The translations under genes were made by a program, and so were the position numbers. Positions 35,695 to 44,459 of a stretch of 54,509 bases of DNA are shown here, in pieces. Location of the stretch: assembly GCA_009887095.1 (NCBI GenBank), contig QXYC01000026.1:1-54509 (forward strand), read 5' to 3'. Under the pieces are notes generated by a model, which worked only from the letters and a program-made list of their open reading frames with translations, ran no database searches and had not been told where the DNA came from. The DNA is from Candidatus Poseidoniales archaeon. Lineage in GTDB: Archaea; Thermoplasmatota; Poseidoniia; Poseidoniales; Poseidoniaceae. Each line of letters starts with the position of its first letter. Positions within the stretch are counted from its first letter, which is position 1.

Positions 35695-36270
35695 CTATGA
35701 TTTCAAGAGTGGAATTAATCCCAACTCATGGCCGTTCACATCGACAACGACGTTATTTCCCGGCATGAGGAGTAATTTGTCCTCTGCATCAAGCGCAAAA
35801 ACGCCCACGCCTACATCGTCGCTCAATTGTTTGAGTTCCCGCCTGCATACATTTTGATGAGTGTCCATATGGACCAGAGGACGAAGGTCAACAATGACTG
35901 TATCGCCTTGCTGAATTCGTTTGGCAATCTCTCGTGTTGGGAGACGATTCATCGAATCGGGGGATACATACCTCAGCGCACGGTTTGGAATACGAGGGGG
36001 TGGCGTCCCGTGCGCACCCAAGTCGTGGAATGGTTCACCATCTGCTGTCATGGGCCCTCGCCAACCTAACGGGACTGGCTTTGGTTGTGATTGGATGCCA
36101 ACCGGTTCCGGGACATCATTCGTGATCGTGACCACCGGCTCTTGACTCGGAGCGAGGCTTTGTTGGACAGATTTGGCTTTCTGAGAATCTTGCGGTGCCG
36201 TCGCTCGGCGGTTTGGTGCGGGAGCGGCTTCAGGGTCTGGGAGGCCGAAAAACTGCCAGAGACTTGCCAT
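35695..36270 (-). CDS. sepF: SepF-type FtsZ membrane anchor with long N-terminal linker
   Basis: 191 residues from the ATG at 36270 (MASLWQFFGLPDPE), with GGTGA upstream. The first ~12 residues form a short amphipathic helix of the type that binds membrane in SepF. Residues ~15-105 are a Pro/Gln-rich, presumably disordered linker, longer than usual. Residues ~110-191 form the SepF core: GDTVIVDLRPLV, a helix VCRRELKQLSDDV, then GVFALDAEDKLLLMPGN with the conserved LxxP turn. Archaeal SepF links FtsZ to the membrane at the division site. It begins 11 nt after the giant surface protein gene, which suggests co-transcription. Identification is by domain pattern, not exact identity. Confidence 0.78.
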   Translation of the reverse strand: MASLWQFFGLPDPEAAPAPNRRATAPQDSQKAKSVQQSLAPSQEPVVTITNDVPEPVGIQSQPKPVPLGWRGPMTADGEPFHDLGAHGTPPPRIPNRALRYVSPDSMNRLPTREIAKRIQQGDTVIVDLRPLVHMDTHQNVCRRELKQLSDDVGVGVFALDAEDKLLLMPGNNVVVDVNGHELGLIPLLKS

Positions 36271-36281
36271 ACGTTCACCCT

Positions 36282-39200
36282 TCACAAATCAAAATCATCG
36301 AGCAATCCTGAGAGGTCTGCTTGCGCAGGGGCCGGTGTGGTATTGGTAGTTGTCGGTTGAGCCACAGCCATCTGGCCTTGTTGTGCTGTGAGGTACTGAG
36401 CGCCGTAATGGTTCCATTGTTCCATTGTCCATCCTTCGGGCAATCCAGTCGAGGGAAGCGGTGGTCCACTCTGCACTGGTGCAGGGCCGGGAGCAGGTAC
36501 TGGTGCAACGGCAGGCTGAGAGGTGGTCATCAACGAGGCGAATGGATCTTCCTTCGCTGCAAGCGCCGGTTGTGGTGCGTAGGTCTGGTCAGGGGCATAC
36601 ATCTGCTCTTGAGTTGGTGCAGCTTGTTGAGACGGGGCATAACCTGCCTGTGCGTAAATGTCCTGTTGAGGCTCTGGTGCAGCATAGGCGGGTGCGGGAG
36701 CAGCCGCAGCCGTGCTTGCAATAGGTGCAGGCGGTTCACCTGCTGGCATGGAGGAGAAGTTCGAGAAGGCTTCACTTTCCTCTGTCCCCTTCCTCCGGGT
36801 CAGAAGCAAGAACACAGCCAAAAGAACGACGATAACAGCGAGGCCACCAATGATCGCAGTTGGAACAGTTCCAATTGCTTCACTGACTGATTCAATGAAT
36901 CCTTCTGCGGGCTTTTCTGTTACCGTAAGTTGAATGGTTGCCGTTGAAAATTCCCCATCATCATCTGTGACAGTCAATACGACCGTCCACTGGCCTGCAG
37001 GCAGATCTTCAATGGTGTACATTGGGCCAGTGAAATCAACATCACCGGTCTTTGTACCATCCAAATCTGAATCGTAATGGTCGCTGTCCCACTGGTAGAG
37101 AAGGTTCAATTTGTCACCAGCTGTTTCCCTCGATGTCAGGCCAGAGAGGGTTATGTTGTCGCCTTCCATGAGTGAAATCACACTTGTGGAATTGGTGATG
37201 GTTGCTGACGGAGGAAGGTTTTGGACGCTGACATTGACTGAGGTCAAGGCTTGTGCTCCATCATTGTCAGTCACTGTGGCGGTGATTTGCCGAATGCCAC
37301 GAGTGGACCATCCGGTTGTAATTTCGAGCCCTTCCATTTCACAATCGTTCACGCTGTTTCCATCGTTGTCATTGTCAACTGCGGAATTCATGTCCCAACA
37401 TACAACAAGACTGTCCATGTCGGAAGCTGTGTCGCTAACGACGGCTGTAAACGTCACGTTTGCATCTTCCAAAATCGGGACATCAGAGCCCAGGCCGCTG
37501 ATGGTCGGTGGTACATTTCGAATGGAGACGGATCCTGTTTTGACATCAGATTGTGCTCCGTTATCGTCATAGGCAACAACGGATATGTTGTGAATTCCAG
37601 ATTCAGTCCATGAGACCGTTGCTGTGGAGGCAGGTCCTCGAGTGGTCTCGGTCCAGTTCATATCTCGATCGGATGGCGTCCATTCGATGTTGATGTCGTC
37701 GCGGTCGGAGAGCGTATCACTTGCGCTGATTCGGAGCAGGGCAACCTGATCCTCATCAAGGCTCCACATACCATTTGCATCAGATGAAAGATTGGAGCCA
37801 CCGTACCAAAGTTCAGGGAATGCAAGCGTTGGTGCCACATTGAGGACATCCAACATCGATTCGACCGTGGTGGTTCCACCGTCATCGTCCGTTGCAACTG
37901 CGGTCACCATCATCGGACCCTCGGCCATCGGCGTAAAGGTGCATGTTGGCTGCGTGAGTCCTTCTTCACATGCCATTCCTGGCCATGAGATGCTCACTTG
38001 CTGGCCGGGAGGCGAAACGGTGTCGATGTCGCCGCTGTCAGTCGCATCCACAGTAATTCTCTGCTCCACATCGATGCTTTGCACCATTGTGAGATTCAGA
38101 TACGGGTTTCGATTTACGACGGTCACGTTATAGTACAGTACATCAATGTCGAGTTCCTCATCGGTGACGGTCAGCGTGACAAGCCATTCTCCATCGTCGG
38201 TCCAGTTCCACTGTGTCCAGCAGCCAGGTGCATCAATCACGTCGATGAGGCCCGGTCGAGATTCAATTTCGAATTTACAATCCACATCGCCGCCGTCTTC
38301 GTCAAAGCTCTGGGTTGCATTGAGTGTGACGTTTTCAAACGTCAATTTGTTCTCATCGACTTCTAAAAATCCAGTCGGGGCACGTCCGATGAAGATGTTA
38401 ATCTCGGCATTGTTGTTGCTTCGGTTTGCATCTTCCGTAACCAATTCATCAGGGTCGACTGTGAAGGAGAGCGTTTGGTTGCCAATGGCAGCATCGCTTG
38501 GAACAGTCCAATTGACCGTGATCCGCTCCTCGCTGTAGGAGGAGATGGCTGGAATGCTCTCGCGAATGCTTGTTCCATCGGGTGTGACGACTTCGATTTC
38601 AGTTGCCGGCGATGTGAGGACGCCTCGGTTTTGTGCTGGAATCGAGAAACTAATTGTGTCATCGGGTAAGGCCCCGTAACCGGTGATTTTGCTGAGAATG
38701 GATGCTTCGCCATCGCGAATTCGTGTCACAATGATTGAATCTGCTTGAGCAACGAGGTCAACAGCCACAACGGTCAAATCAATAACAACGGTTGTCGCCC
38801 CGATAATGTCTGTTGCTGGGTCCCATACAATCACACCGTTGCTGGTATAATCATCGCTTGAAGGGGTGTCGTCAATCACATTTGATACATTGAGTAAGTA
38901 CGAAATTTCACCGTTTCCATCGGTGGTTGGGCTTCCAAGGTGGCTATCTAATTCATACCTGACCTGCAGATTCTTGTTCGCCTGGGGCGTTCCAGTTGGT
39001 GAGGTGGTGTAACTTGCAGTCAGTGTTTGTTCGGAATCAGGTAAGGTCGCAAGGAATTGCATGTCGATGTCAATCTCAATGTTTCGAGTTCCGGGCGAAG
39101 ATGTGGCTGAAACGCCATAGGAATCACTTGGGTTGTATTCCTTAAGCAACCAATCAATGGTGAATCCTGCCGAGTTCGAGATTGAAATCCAAGAATTATA

Positions 39201-40019
39201 GCGGACGGCTGGGCAGTACCAGTTGTAGCCCTGTGCTACACCCGTTTCATTGACTTCGTTGATTTTGTAGGATTCATCACATCCAGTGTATTGAATATTG
39301 TTTGTGCCATCTGTTGGAATGCCTTTAGCGGTGATTTGCCAACTGTTATTATCGATTCCTTCAACATCAAATTCACTTGGATCAAAGTAATCTGAACTTC
39401 CAGAGACATCCGTTCCAGATGCAAATTGCATGTACCACTGGTCGCCAAGATGAAGTGGGAAATCGTGCTTTTCTTTTGGAGGTAAGTAGTTCGAGTCAAA
39501 CGTGATTTCTCCGATATCCTGTGTGAGGAATCCTATGTTGAATGGTGCGAACGTCACGTCCAATGTGAATTCAGAATTGATGAGGGCAAGGTCACGAACG
39601 CGAATCAGGTCTTCGCTTGAGTAGCCAATTTCGAGTCTGCCGGTGGTGCCTTCAAGCGTTGCACCGCTGTTTCCAGAGGTGAAGTCCCCCTCGATAGCAA
39701 GCGAATAAGCGAGTGTTTGAACGCCGTCGACGGTAATGAACAATATGTCAGCAACCGTGTAGGTTGTTTCGCCCGTCAATGTATTGAGCGAAGCAGATAC
39801 GTTGGCCTGAGCAATCAGTTGAGCGACATCGAATTGTGTGTCATAGACCCACTCATCGCCAATGCGCCATGTTGGCACATCAATCTCTTTGTCCCACCCC
39901 TCAGCGTTCATTGGCTGCTGCTCTTCTGCAAGGTGACTCGTTGAGGTGACCATGGCTCCAAACGGTGAGGCAAACATCAGAAAAATCAAGCCAAGCACAA
40001 CCGGCCGGAGTTGAGACAT
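36282..40019 (-). CDS. Giant surface protein A (CARDB and PKD-like repeats, one membrane helix, GWTMEQW tail)
   Basis: 1245 residues. Signal peptide 1-~30 (PVVLGLIFLMFASPFGAMV). Residues ~45-330 form an N-terminal domain shared with the neighbouring paralogue (VPTWRIGDEWVYDTQFD). A CARDB-like beta domain at ~425-545 and about five PKD/Ig-like repeats at ~545-1035 follow, with DxDGG-type acidic loops. A single helix (AIIGGLAVIVVLLAVFLLLT) at ~1050-1072 is followed by a Pro/Ala/Gln-rich inner tail with GLPEGWTMEQWNHYG at ~1191-1205 and an acidic end LLDDFDL. Inferred to be an S-layer or adhesion component. It sits between its paralogue (20 nt) and sepF (11 nt), all in one direction. Confidence 0.85.
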   Translation of the reverse strand: MSQLRPVVLGLIFLMFASPFGAMVTSTSHLAEEQQPMNAEGWDKEIDVPTWRIGDEWVYDTQFDVAQLIAQANVSASLNTLTGETTYTVADILFITVDGVQTLAYSLAIEGDFTSGNSGATLEGTTGRLEIGYSSEDLIRVRDLALINSEFTLDVTFAPFNIGFLTQDIGEITFDSNYLPPKEKHDFPLHLGDQWYMQFASGTDVSGSSDYFDPSEFDVEGIDNNSWQITAKGIPTDGTNNIQYTGCDESYKINEVNETGVAQGYNWYCPAVRYNSWISISNSAGFTIDWLLKEYNPSDSYGVSATSSPGTRNIEIDIDMQFLATLPDSEQTLTASYTTSPTGTPQANKNLQVRYELDSHLGSPTTDGNGEISYLLNVSNVIDDTPSSDDYTSNGVIVWDPATDIIGATTVVIDLTVVAVDLVAQADSIIVTRIRDGEASILSKITGYGALPDDTISFSIPAQNRGVLTSPATEIEVVTPDGTSIRESIPAISSYSEERITVNWTVPSDAAIGNQTLSFTVDPDELVTEDANRSNNNAEINIFIGRAPTGFLEVDENKLTFENVTLNATQSFDEDGGDVDCKFEIESRPGLIDVIDAPGCWTQWNWTDDGEWLVTLTVTDEELDIDVLYYNVTVVNRNPYLNLTMVQSIDVEQRITVDATDSGDIDTVSPPGQQVSISWPGMACEEGLTQPTCTFTPMAEGPMMVTAVATDDDGGTTTVESMLDVLNVAPTLAFPELWYGGSNLSSDANGMWSLDEDQVALLRISASDTLSDRDDINIEWTPSDRDMNWTETTRGPASTATVSWTESGIHNISVVAYDDNGAQSDVKTGSVSIRNVPPTISGLGSDVPILEDANVTFTAVVSDTASDMDSLVVCWDMNSAVDNDNDGNSVNDCEMEGLEITTGWSTRGIRQITATVTDNDGAQALTSVNVSVQNLPPSATITNSTSVISLMEGDNITLSGLTSRETAGDKLNLLYQWDSDHYDSDLDGTKTGDVDFTGPMYTIEDLPAGQWTVVLTVTDDDGEFSTATIQLTVTEKPAEGFIESVSEAIGTVPTAIIGGLAVIVVLLAVFLLLTRRKGTEESEAFSNFSSMPAGEPPAPIASTAAAAPAPAYAAPEPQQDIYAQAGYAPSQQAAPTQEQMYAPDQTYAPQPALAAKEDPFASLMTTSQPAVAPVPAPGPAPVQSGPPLPSTGLPEGWTMEQWNHYGAQYLTAQQGQMAVAQPTTTNTTPAPAQADLSGLLDDFDL

Positions 40020-40039
40020 GATTCACGGTTGCGGTACTC

Positions 40040-43000
40040 CTACTTGAGTTCGGTGCCATTCTGGGTGAATGCCTCGGCTTGGCTGCCCTGCGCATTGAGG
40101 TATTGATGGCCATAATGACCCCATTGTTCCATGGTCCATCCTTCGGGCAAGCCTCCATCTGGAAGTGGTGGTTCTGCTTGCTTGCTCTCCAATTCCGCTA
40201 CGGGGATCGGTGGTTCAGCAGGTGCTGGTGCTGGTGTTTGTGTTTGGACCGGTGTTTGGACGAAGCTCTCGATTTGGCCCACCTCTTGGATTGGTTGGCC
40301 CATTTCTCGAAGAGCGCCAAAAGCCTCCATCGATGGTGGCGATGATGGTCTGCGGGCTTGCGCTTCCTCGATCAGTGAGGGTGCATCGAACACATCGTCC
40401 ATCATCCCATCAGCGTCGGCGTTCCACGGCGCATCATTCCCGCTCTTGCGCCGGCGCGTCAGCAAACTAAGGAGAAGGAGAACGCCGATGAGTAATCCGA
40501 ACTGAGCCAGGGAATTTGCTTCTTCACCGATCAGCCCAGCACTGATTTGTTCGAGTGAGTTTCGTTGTGGGGGCGCCACATCAATCACCATCGTTGCTTG
40601 GCCGGGTCGTTCTGGATTTTCGTCCCAAGCAATCGCCTTGACACGGACCTTTCCTGAGGTACGGAACATGTGCTGGACGGTGGTTCCAACCAAGTCAGCA
40701 TCGTTGTCTTTGATTCCATCTCCGTTGCTATCAACTGTGATGTCAAGGTCCCAAACAATCGTTAAACCTCCGATATCATTTGCGGAATCAATGGTCTGTT
40801 GAGCGCTCAGGACACACGTCTGGTAAGCCATGCAATCTAAGTTTTGAAGGCGGACAATCGGCGGCATGTTAAGCACTTCAACATTCAACACTTCGCTGGT
40901 TTGGGCCCCGTCGTCATCGGTCACGTGGTAAATGATGGTGTGTGTGCCGCTTCGGTTCCACGTGTAGGTCAACACATCGCCTTCGACATCGCAGTCATCG
41001 TCTGCACCGCCGATGTCATCGCTGTCAATGCCAGGCTCTACATCCCAACATCGTACGAGCGAGGCTTGATCGCTCAGCGTGTCAGTGGCGTTTCCTGTGA
41101 TGGTGATGGACTGTCCTTCGGCGATTGGCAGGATGGAGACAAGCGGTTCGATGACAGGTGGTACATTCCGTACATTGATCCATCGCTCATTGATGTGGCT
41201 GGATTCGCCATCTTCATCGCTGACTTCCAGCCGAATGGTGTGCAGACCAGATGTAGCCCATGTCATTGGGTAGGTAGAGACTCTTCCAGTGAAGGTGTAC
41301 ATCAACGAAGGCTGCTGACCATCGGGCCACCATGTGTGGGTGAGCGTGTCAAGGTCATCAACGGAGTCGAGTGCTTGGCCACGAACCGTGACCACTTCGT
41401 CTTCGTCGAGGTGCCAAATCTGTTGCTCGTCACTTGCAAGAATAGCATCACCATTAAGCAACGCTATCGATGTGCCATGTGGCGCTATGTTGGTGAATTT
41501 GATGTCAATCGTGGCAATGGTTGAGGCCGAATCATCGTCCGTACCGACTGCGGTGAAGGTGTGCCATCCTTCCGTGGGGGCCGTGGTTGTGCAGACCCTT
41601 GTGTAGTACCCTTCTTGGCAAATCGTATCGGGCCAAAAGACGTCAACTACGCCGGGCCAGGCCTCTTCAGAATCAGAATCGTTCGCATACGCATACAGGG
41701 TGATCGGGTGCTCCACCTTTGCTTCACTTCGTGAACTTCGGATCTCGATCTTTGGCTCTCGGTTACCGATTGAGGCCAAGAGAATGACTTGCACTTCATC
41801 CCTTTCTTCGTCCACCACAGTGACTTCGACTGGATAGTCTCCATCATCAATCCATGTGAAATTCACGCTGCAATCTTGGGATGGCACCTTTTCGTAAGCC
41901 CATGTTCGTGTGCCGTCATCGTAGGGGATGTTGAACTCACAGGTGACACTGCCTCCATCCTCATCGAAGCTGCTTGCTGCATCCAGGGTGAGTGTTTCCA
42001 TCGTTAAGGCGCTTGCATTCAAGACAACAGGTGTCGGGAGGCGTCCAACAAAAATCTCCAACTGCGCTATGTTGTTGCCGGGGTTTGCATCGGCCGAATT
42101 TACATTCGAAGGGTCGGCTTCCCACGTCACAGGAAGCATACCGATGGCTTGATTTTCTGGCACTGTCCACGAGAAGTTGACTTTGTGTGCAGCGTAGGTG
42201 GCCAACGATGGTAGGCTGTACGAGGTGTCTTGACCATCAGGTCCAGTGACGCTCATGGTGGTGGCGGTTGAGGTGGTGATGCCCCGGTTTTGAACCCCGA
42301 CTTCGACCTGAAGTTCGTCGCCAGGCAAGACATTCCAACCGGAAAGTGAATTCAATTCTGAGAGGACCCCACTTCTGTTACGAAGGACTTTGGCAATCTC
42401 TTCGCTCGCAATCAAATCGAGTCCAACGAGGAATTCATCGAGGGTCAGCGTTGTCGCACCAACCGTCGTGGTGGATTGAACAGTGGGGTCGACTCTGGCA
42501 ACGATGCCGTGACTGGCCCAGTCGAGCAATGTGGCAGAGGAATCCTTTTCCTCGCCGACTTGAATGGTGAAGTAGGCGCTTCCATTGGCGGCAGTGGTTG
42601 CTGTTTGAACGGACGACGTCGTTTCGTGACGAAGTTCGATGGCCAGTCCACTTGCCGGGTTAAAGCATGAACTCGAGGCATTCACCCATACACCCATCGG
42701 TGTGTTGAGTGCTGTGATCGAGCTTTCTAAATCGACTGCCAAGCATTCATCTCGATTCCCTGGGTTGCTGTATTCATCAACGCCGGTGGCGGCAATGGGA
42801 ATGTAGCGCTTGAGTCTGAAATCAATGGTCAAACCGATGTCATCTTCAGTATGGAGCCATGCATAATTGGAGACTTCAGGGCAATACCATCGGTAGCCTG
42901 TTGGAACACCGTCGCTGTTCACAGATTGCAACTCATAGGAGGCGTTGCAACCGCCATAGCCAATGGTCTGTCCGAAACTGTTTCGTGGTTTGCCAACGCT

Positions 43001-43690
43001 TGTTGCTTCCCATGTGGTGCTGTTCGCGTCACTGGTTGGTGCAGGGAACGGGGTGATGTAATCGCTTGAGCCCGACCATTGTGCAGAGGATGTGGTGGTT
43101 GTGGTCCATTGCTCATTTAGGCGGAGGGGGAAATCATATGTTTCAGTCACAGGGCTGTACGTTGTTGTGATTGTGATGTCACCGAGAATCTGAGTCAGGC
43201 TTGAGATGCCGTATGGAACGAATCGTATGTACATGTCCAAATCACTTCGCATGCTCGACAAATCACTCACCCTGAGGTATTCAGTTTGCGTGTATGTGAT
43301 GTAGACATTCCCGTTGAAACCTTCAAGCGACACACCGGATTTATCGAAATTCGCAGATGATCTGAGGGTGTATGCCAACACCGACATGTTGTCGACGGCC
43401 CGCTCCTTGATTTCCAGAACTTCCATTGTGGTGTCACCGTAAATTTCACCCACAGTCGCTTGCACACCCGTGTTTGTCACCAACAATGTTGGATCAAAGG
43501 TACCTGCGTAGACCCATTTGTCACCAACCCGCCATGTTGGTACATCGCTGACACCGGGGTCTGAACCTGATGAAAGAGAGGGGTGCGTCGACGACTCGAA
43601 CTCGATGTTGAGAAGGGGTGTTTGGATGCTTAAACACATCAGTGCCACGAGCGAAAGGGCCGAAACGGCTCGCCTTAGGTTCGGGCGCAT
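40040..43690 (-). CDS. Giant surface protein B, paralogue of A
   Basis: 1216 residues from the ATG at 43690 (MRPNLRRAVSALSLVALMCLS), which starts a clean signal peptide; the frame extends to 43777 but that part overlaps the TBP gene. The architecture is as in protein A: VPTWRVGDKWVYAGTFD domain, CARDB-like domain, PKD-like repeats, then the helix FGLLIGVLLLLSLL near ~1065-1080 and a Pro/Glu-rich inner tail containing GLPEGWTMEQWGHYG at ~1179-1193. The two genes are divergent in sequence but colinear, so they arose by an old tandem duplication. Extra cysteines (for instance CYEL, CECL type loops) suggest disulfides outside the cell. Function unknown. Confidence 0.83.
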   Translation of the reverse strand: MRPNLRRAVSALSLVALMCLSIQTPLLNIEFESSTHPSLSSGSDPGVSDVPTWRVGDKWVYAGTFDPTLLVTNTGVQATVGEIYGDTTMEVLEIKERAVDNMSVLAYTLRSSANFDKSGVSLEGFNGNVYITYTQTEYLRVSDLSSMRSDLDMYIRFVPYGISSLTQILGDITITTTYSPVTETYDFPLRLNEQWTTTTTSSAQWSGSSDYITPFPAPTSDANSTTWEATSVGKPRNSFGQTIGYGGCNASYELQSVNSDGVPTGYRWYCPEVSNYAWLHTEDDIGLTIDFRLKRYIPIAATGVDEYSNPGNRDECLAVDLESSITALNTPMGVWVNASSSCFNPASGLAIELRHETTSSVQTATTAANGSAYFTIQVGEEKDSSATLLDWASHGIVARVDPTVQSTTTVGATTLTLDEFLVGLDLIASEEIAKVLRNRSGVLSELNSLSGWNVLPGDELQVEVGVQNRGITTSTATTMSVTGPDGQDTSYSLPSLATYAAHKVNFSWTVPENQAIGMLPVTWEADPSNVNSADANPGNNIAQLEIFVGRLPTPVVLNASALTMETLTLDAASSFDEDGGSVTCEFNIPYDDGTRTWAYEKVPSQDCSVNFTWIDDGDYPVEVTVVDEERDEVQVILLASIGNREPKIEIRSSRSEAKVEHPITLYAYANDSDSEEAWPGVVDVFWPDTICQEGYYTRVCTTTAPTEGWHTFTAVGTDDDSASTIATIDIKFTNIAPHGTSIALLNGDAILASDEQQIWHLDEDEVVTVRGQALDSVDDLDTLTHTWWPDGQQPSLMYTFTGRVSTYPMTWATSGLHTIRLEVSDEDGESSHINERWINVRNVPPVIEPLVSILPIAEGQSITITGNATDTLSDQASLVRCWDVEPGIDSDDIGGADDDCDVEGDVLTYTWNRSGTHTIIYHVTDDDGAQTSEVLNVEVLNMPPIVRLQNLDCMAYQTCVLSAQQTIDSANDIGGLTIVWDLDITVDSNGDGIKDNDADLVGTTVQHMFRTSGKVRVKAIAWDENPERPGQATMVIDVAPPQRNSLEQISAGLIGEEANSLAQFGLLIGVLLLLSLLTRRRKSGNDAPWNADADGMMDDVFDAPSLIEEAQARRPSSPPSMEAFGALREMGQPIQEVGQIESFVQTPVQTQTPAPAPAEPPIPVAELESKQAEPPLPDGGLPEGWTMEQWGHYGHQYLNAQGSQAEAFTQNGTELK

Positions 43691-43754
43691 GCTACGCCAC
43701 GCACTCGATAGAACATCAACGCTTCTCTTGGAAGCGAATGGATTTTCGAAAGAA

Positions 43755-44375
43755 TCAGTATTCCAACAAATCCGCAAGTTCGTCCTTGATGATTTCCACG
43801 GCTTCGAGGATTTCGTCCTTGTGACGTGCGCCGGTAATCACCATCTTGCCGCTGCCGAAAATCAAGCAGACGACCTTCGGATAGTCAAGTCGGTAGATGA
43901 GGCCAGGGAATTGCTCTGGCTCGTATTCGACCTTGTCGAATGGCAGGTGGAAGGTCAGGTTGTTTAGGTTCAATTTACGAGGAACACCGGCTTGTGGCTC
44001 ACCGGTGAACTTGTCGTTACCGGGGTAGTCTTCAGGGTAGTGGAGGGCGTAGGTTGCAACCATGTTTTGGACTTCAATTTCAACTTGGTCGAGGTCCCAA
44101 GTTTCGATGCCTGCTGCGCGTAGGTCGTTGATCATTCGCTCAATACCTGTGTGAATGTTGTCTTCGTTCTTTCCACCGGTGCAGACAGCACGGCCAGATC
44201 GGAACATAAGAATGGCCAGTTTCGGTTCTGTGACACGGTAAACGACACCAGGGAATTGCTCTGGCTCGTATTCACAATTCAATTGAATTGCGATGTCAGG
44301 TAGGTCTAGTTCCTCAGCAACTCGTGTGCTGGCAACCACGTTCACGACGGTTAGACGTTCTTCATCGGTAGTCAT
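43755..44375 (-). CDS. tbp: TATA-binding protein
   Basis: 206 residues, with the two pseudo-symmetric repeats of TBP. Repeat 1: LTVVNVVASTRVAEELDL, FPGVVYRVTEPKLAILMF, SGRAVCTGGKNE. Repeat 2: EVQNMVATYALHY, FPGLIYRLDYPKVVCLIF, SGKMVITGARHKD. These include the DNA-contacting Phe/Val positions. The protein has the archaeal form with a short acidic C-terminal tail (DELADLLEY). Two TATA-like elements lie upstream (44386-44393 and 44398-44406), the farther one at leaderless spacing. Together with TFB it recruits RNA polymerase. It is upstream of the giant surface protein genes and in the same direction. Confidence 0.97.
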   Translation of the reverse strand: MTTDEERLTVVNVVASTRVAEELDLPDIAIQLNCEYEPEQFPGVVYRVTEPKLAILMFRSGRAVCTGGKNEDNIHTGIERMINDLRAAGIETWDLDQVEIEVQNMVATYALHYPEDYPGNDKFTGEPQAGVPRKLNLNNLTFHLPFDKVEYEPEQFPGLIYRLDYPKVVCLIFGSGKMVITGARHKDEILEAVEIIKDELADLLEY

Positions 44376-44385
44376 GTATCCACCG

Positions 44386-44393
44386 ATATATAA
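44386..44393 (-). promoter_or_regulatory. Second TATA-like element next to the tbp start
   Basis: The minus strand reads TTATATATCG, only about 11-18 nt before the ATG, too close to drive a leaderless transcript itself. It could be a TBP-bound operator over the transcription start. Confidence 0.45.
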
Positions 44394-44397
44394 CCAC

Positions 44398-44406
44398 TAT
44401 ATAAAG
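44398..44406 (-). promoter_or_regulatory. TATA box of the tbp promoter
   Basis: The minus strand reads CTTTATATA centred 27 nt before the ATG at 44375, the standard distance from TATA box to transcription start in archaea. The message should therefore be leaderless. Confidence 0.75.
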
Positions 44407-44459
44407 AAAAGGCAGGGCCCTTGGATGCTTTGAATTAAAAAACGGGTCACTGCGATGGA

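Noticed and set aside
36282-43777. Equal ORF length (1245 codons) of the two giant surface proteins as a sign of recent duplication
   Set aside because: The equality is a coincidence of the first available start; with the signal-peptide start at 43690 protein B has 1216 residues, and the sequences are strongly diverged.
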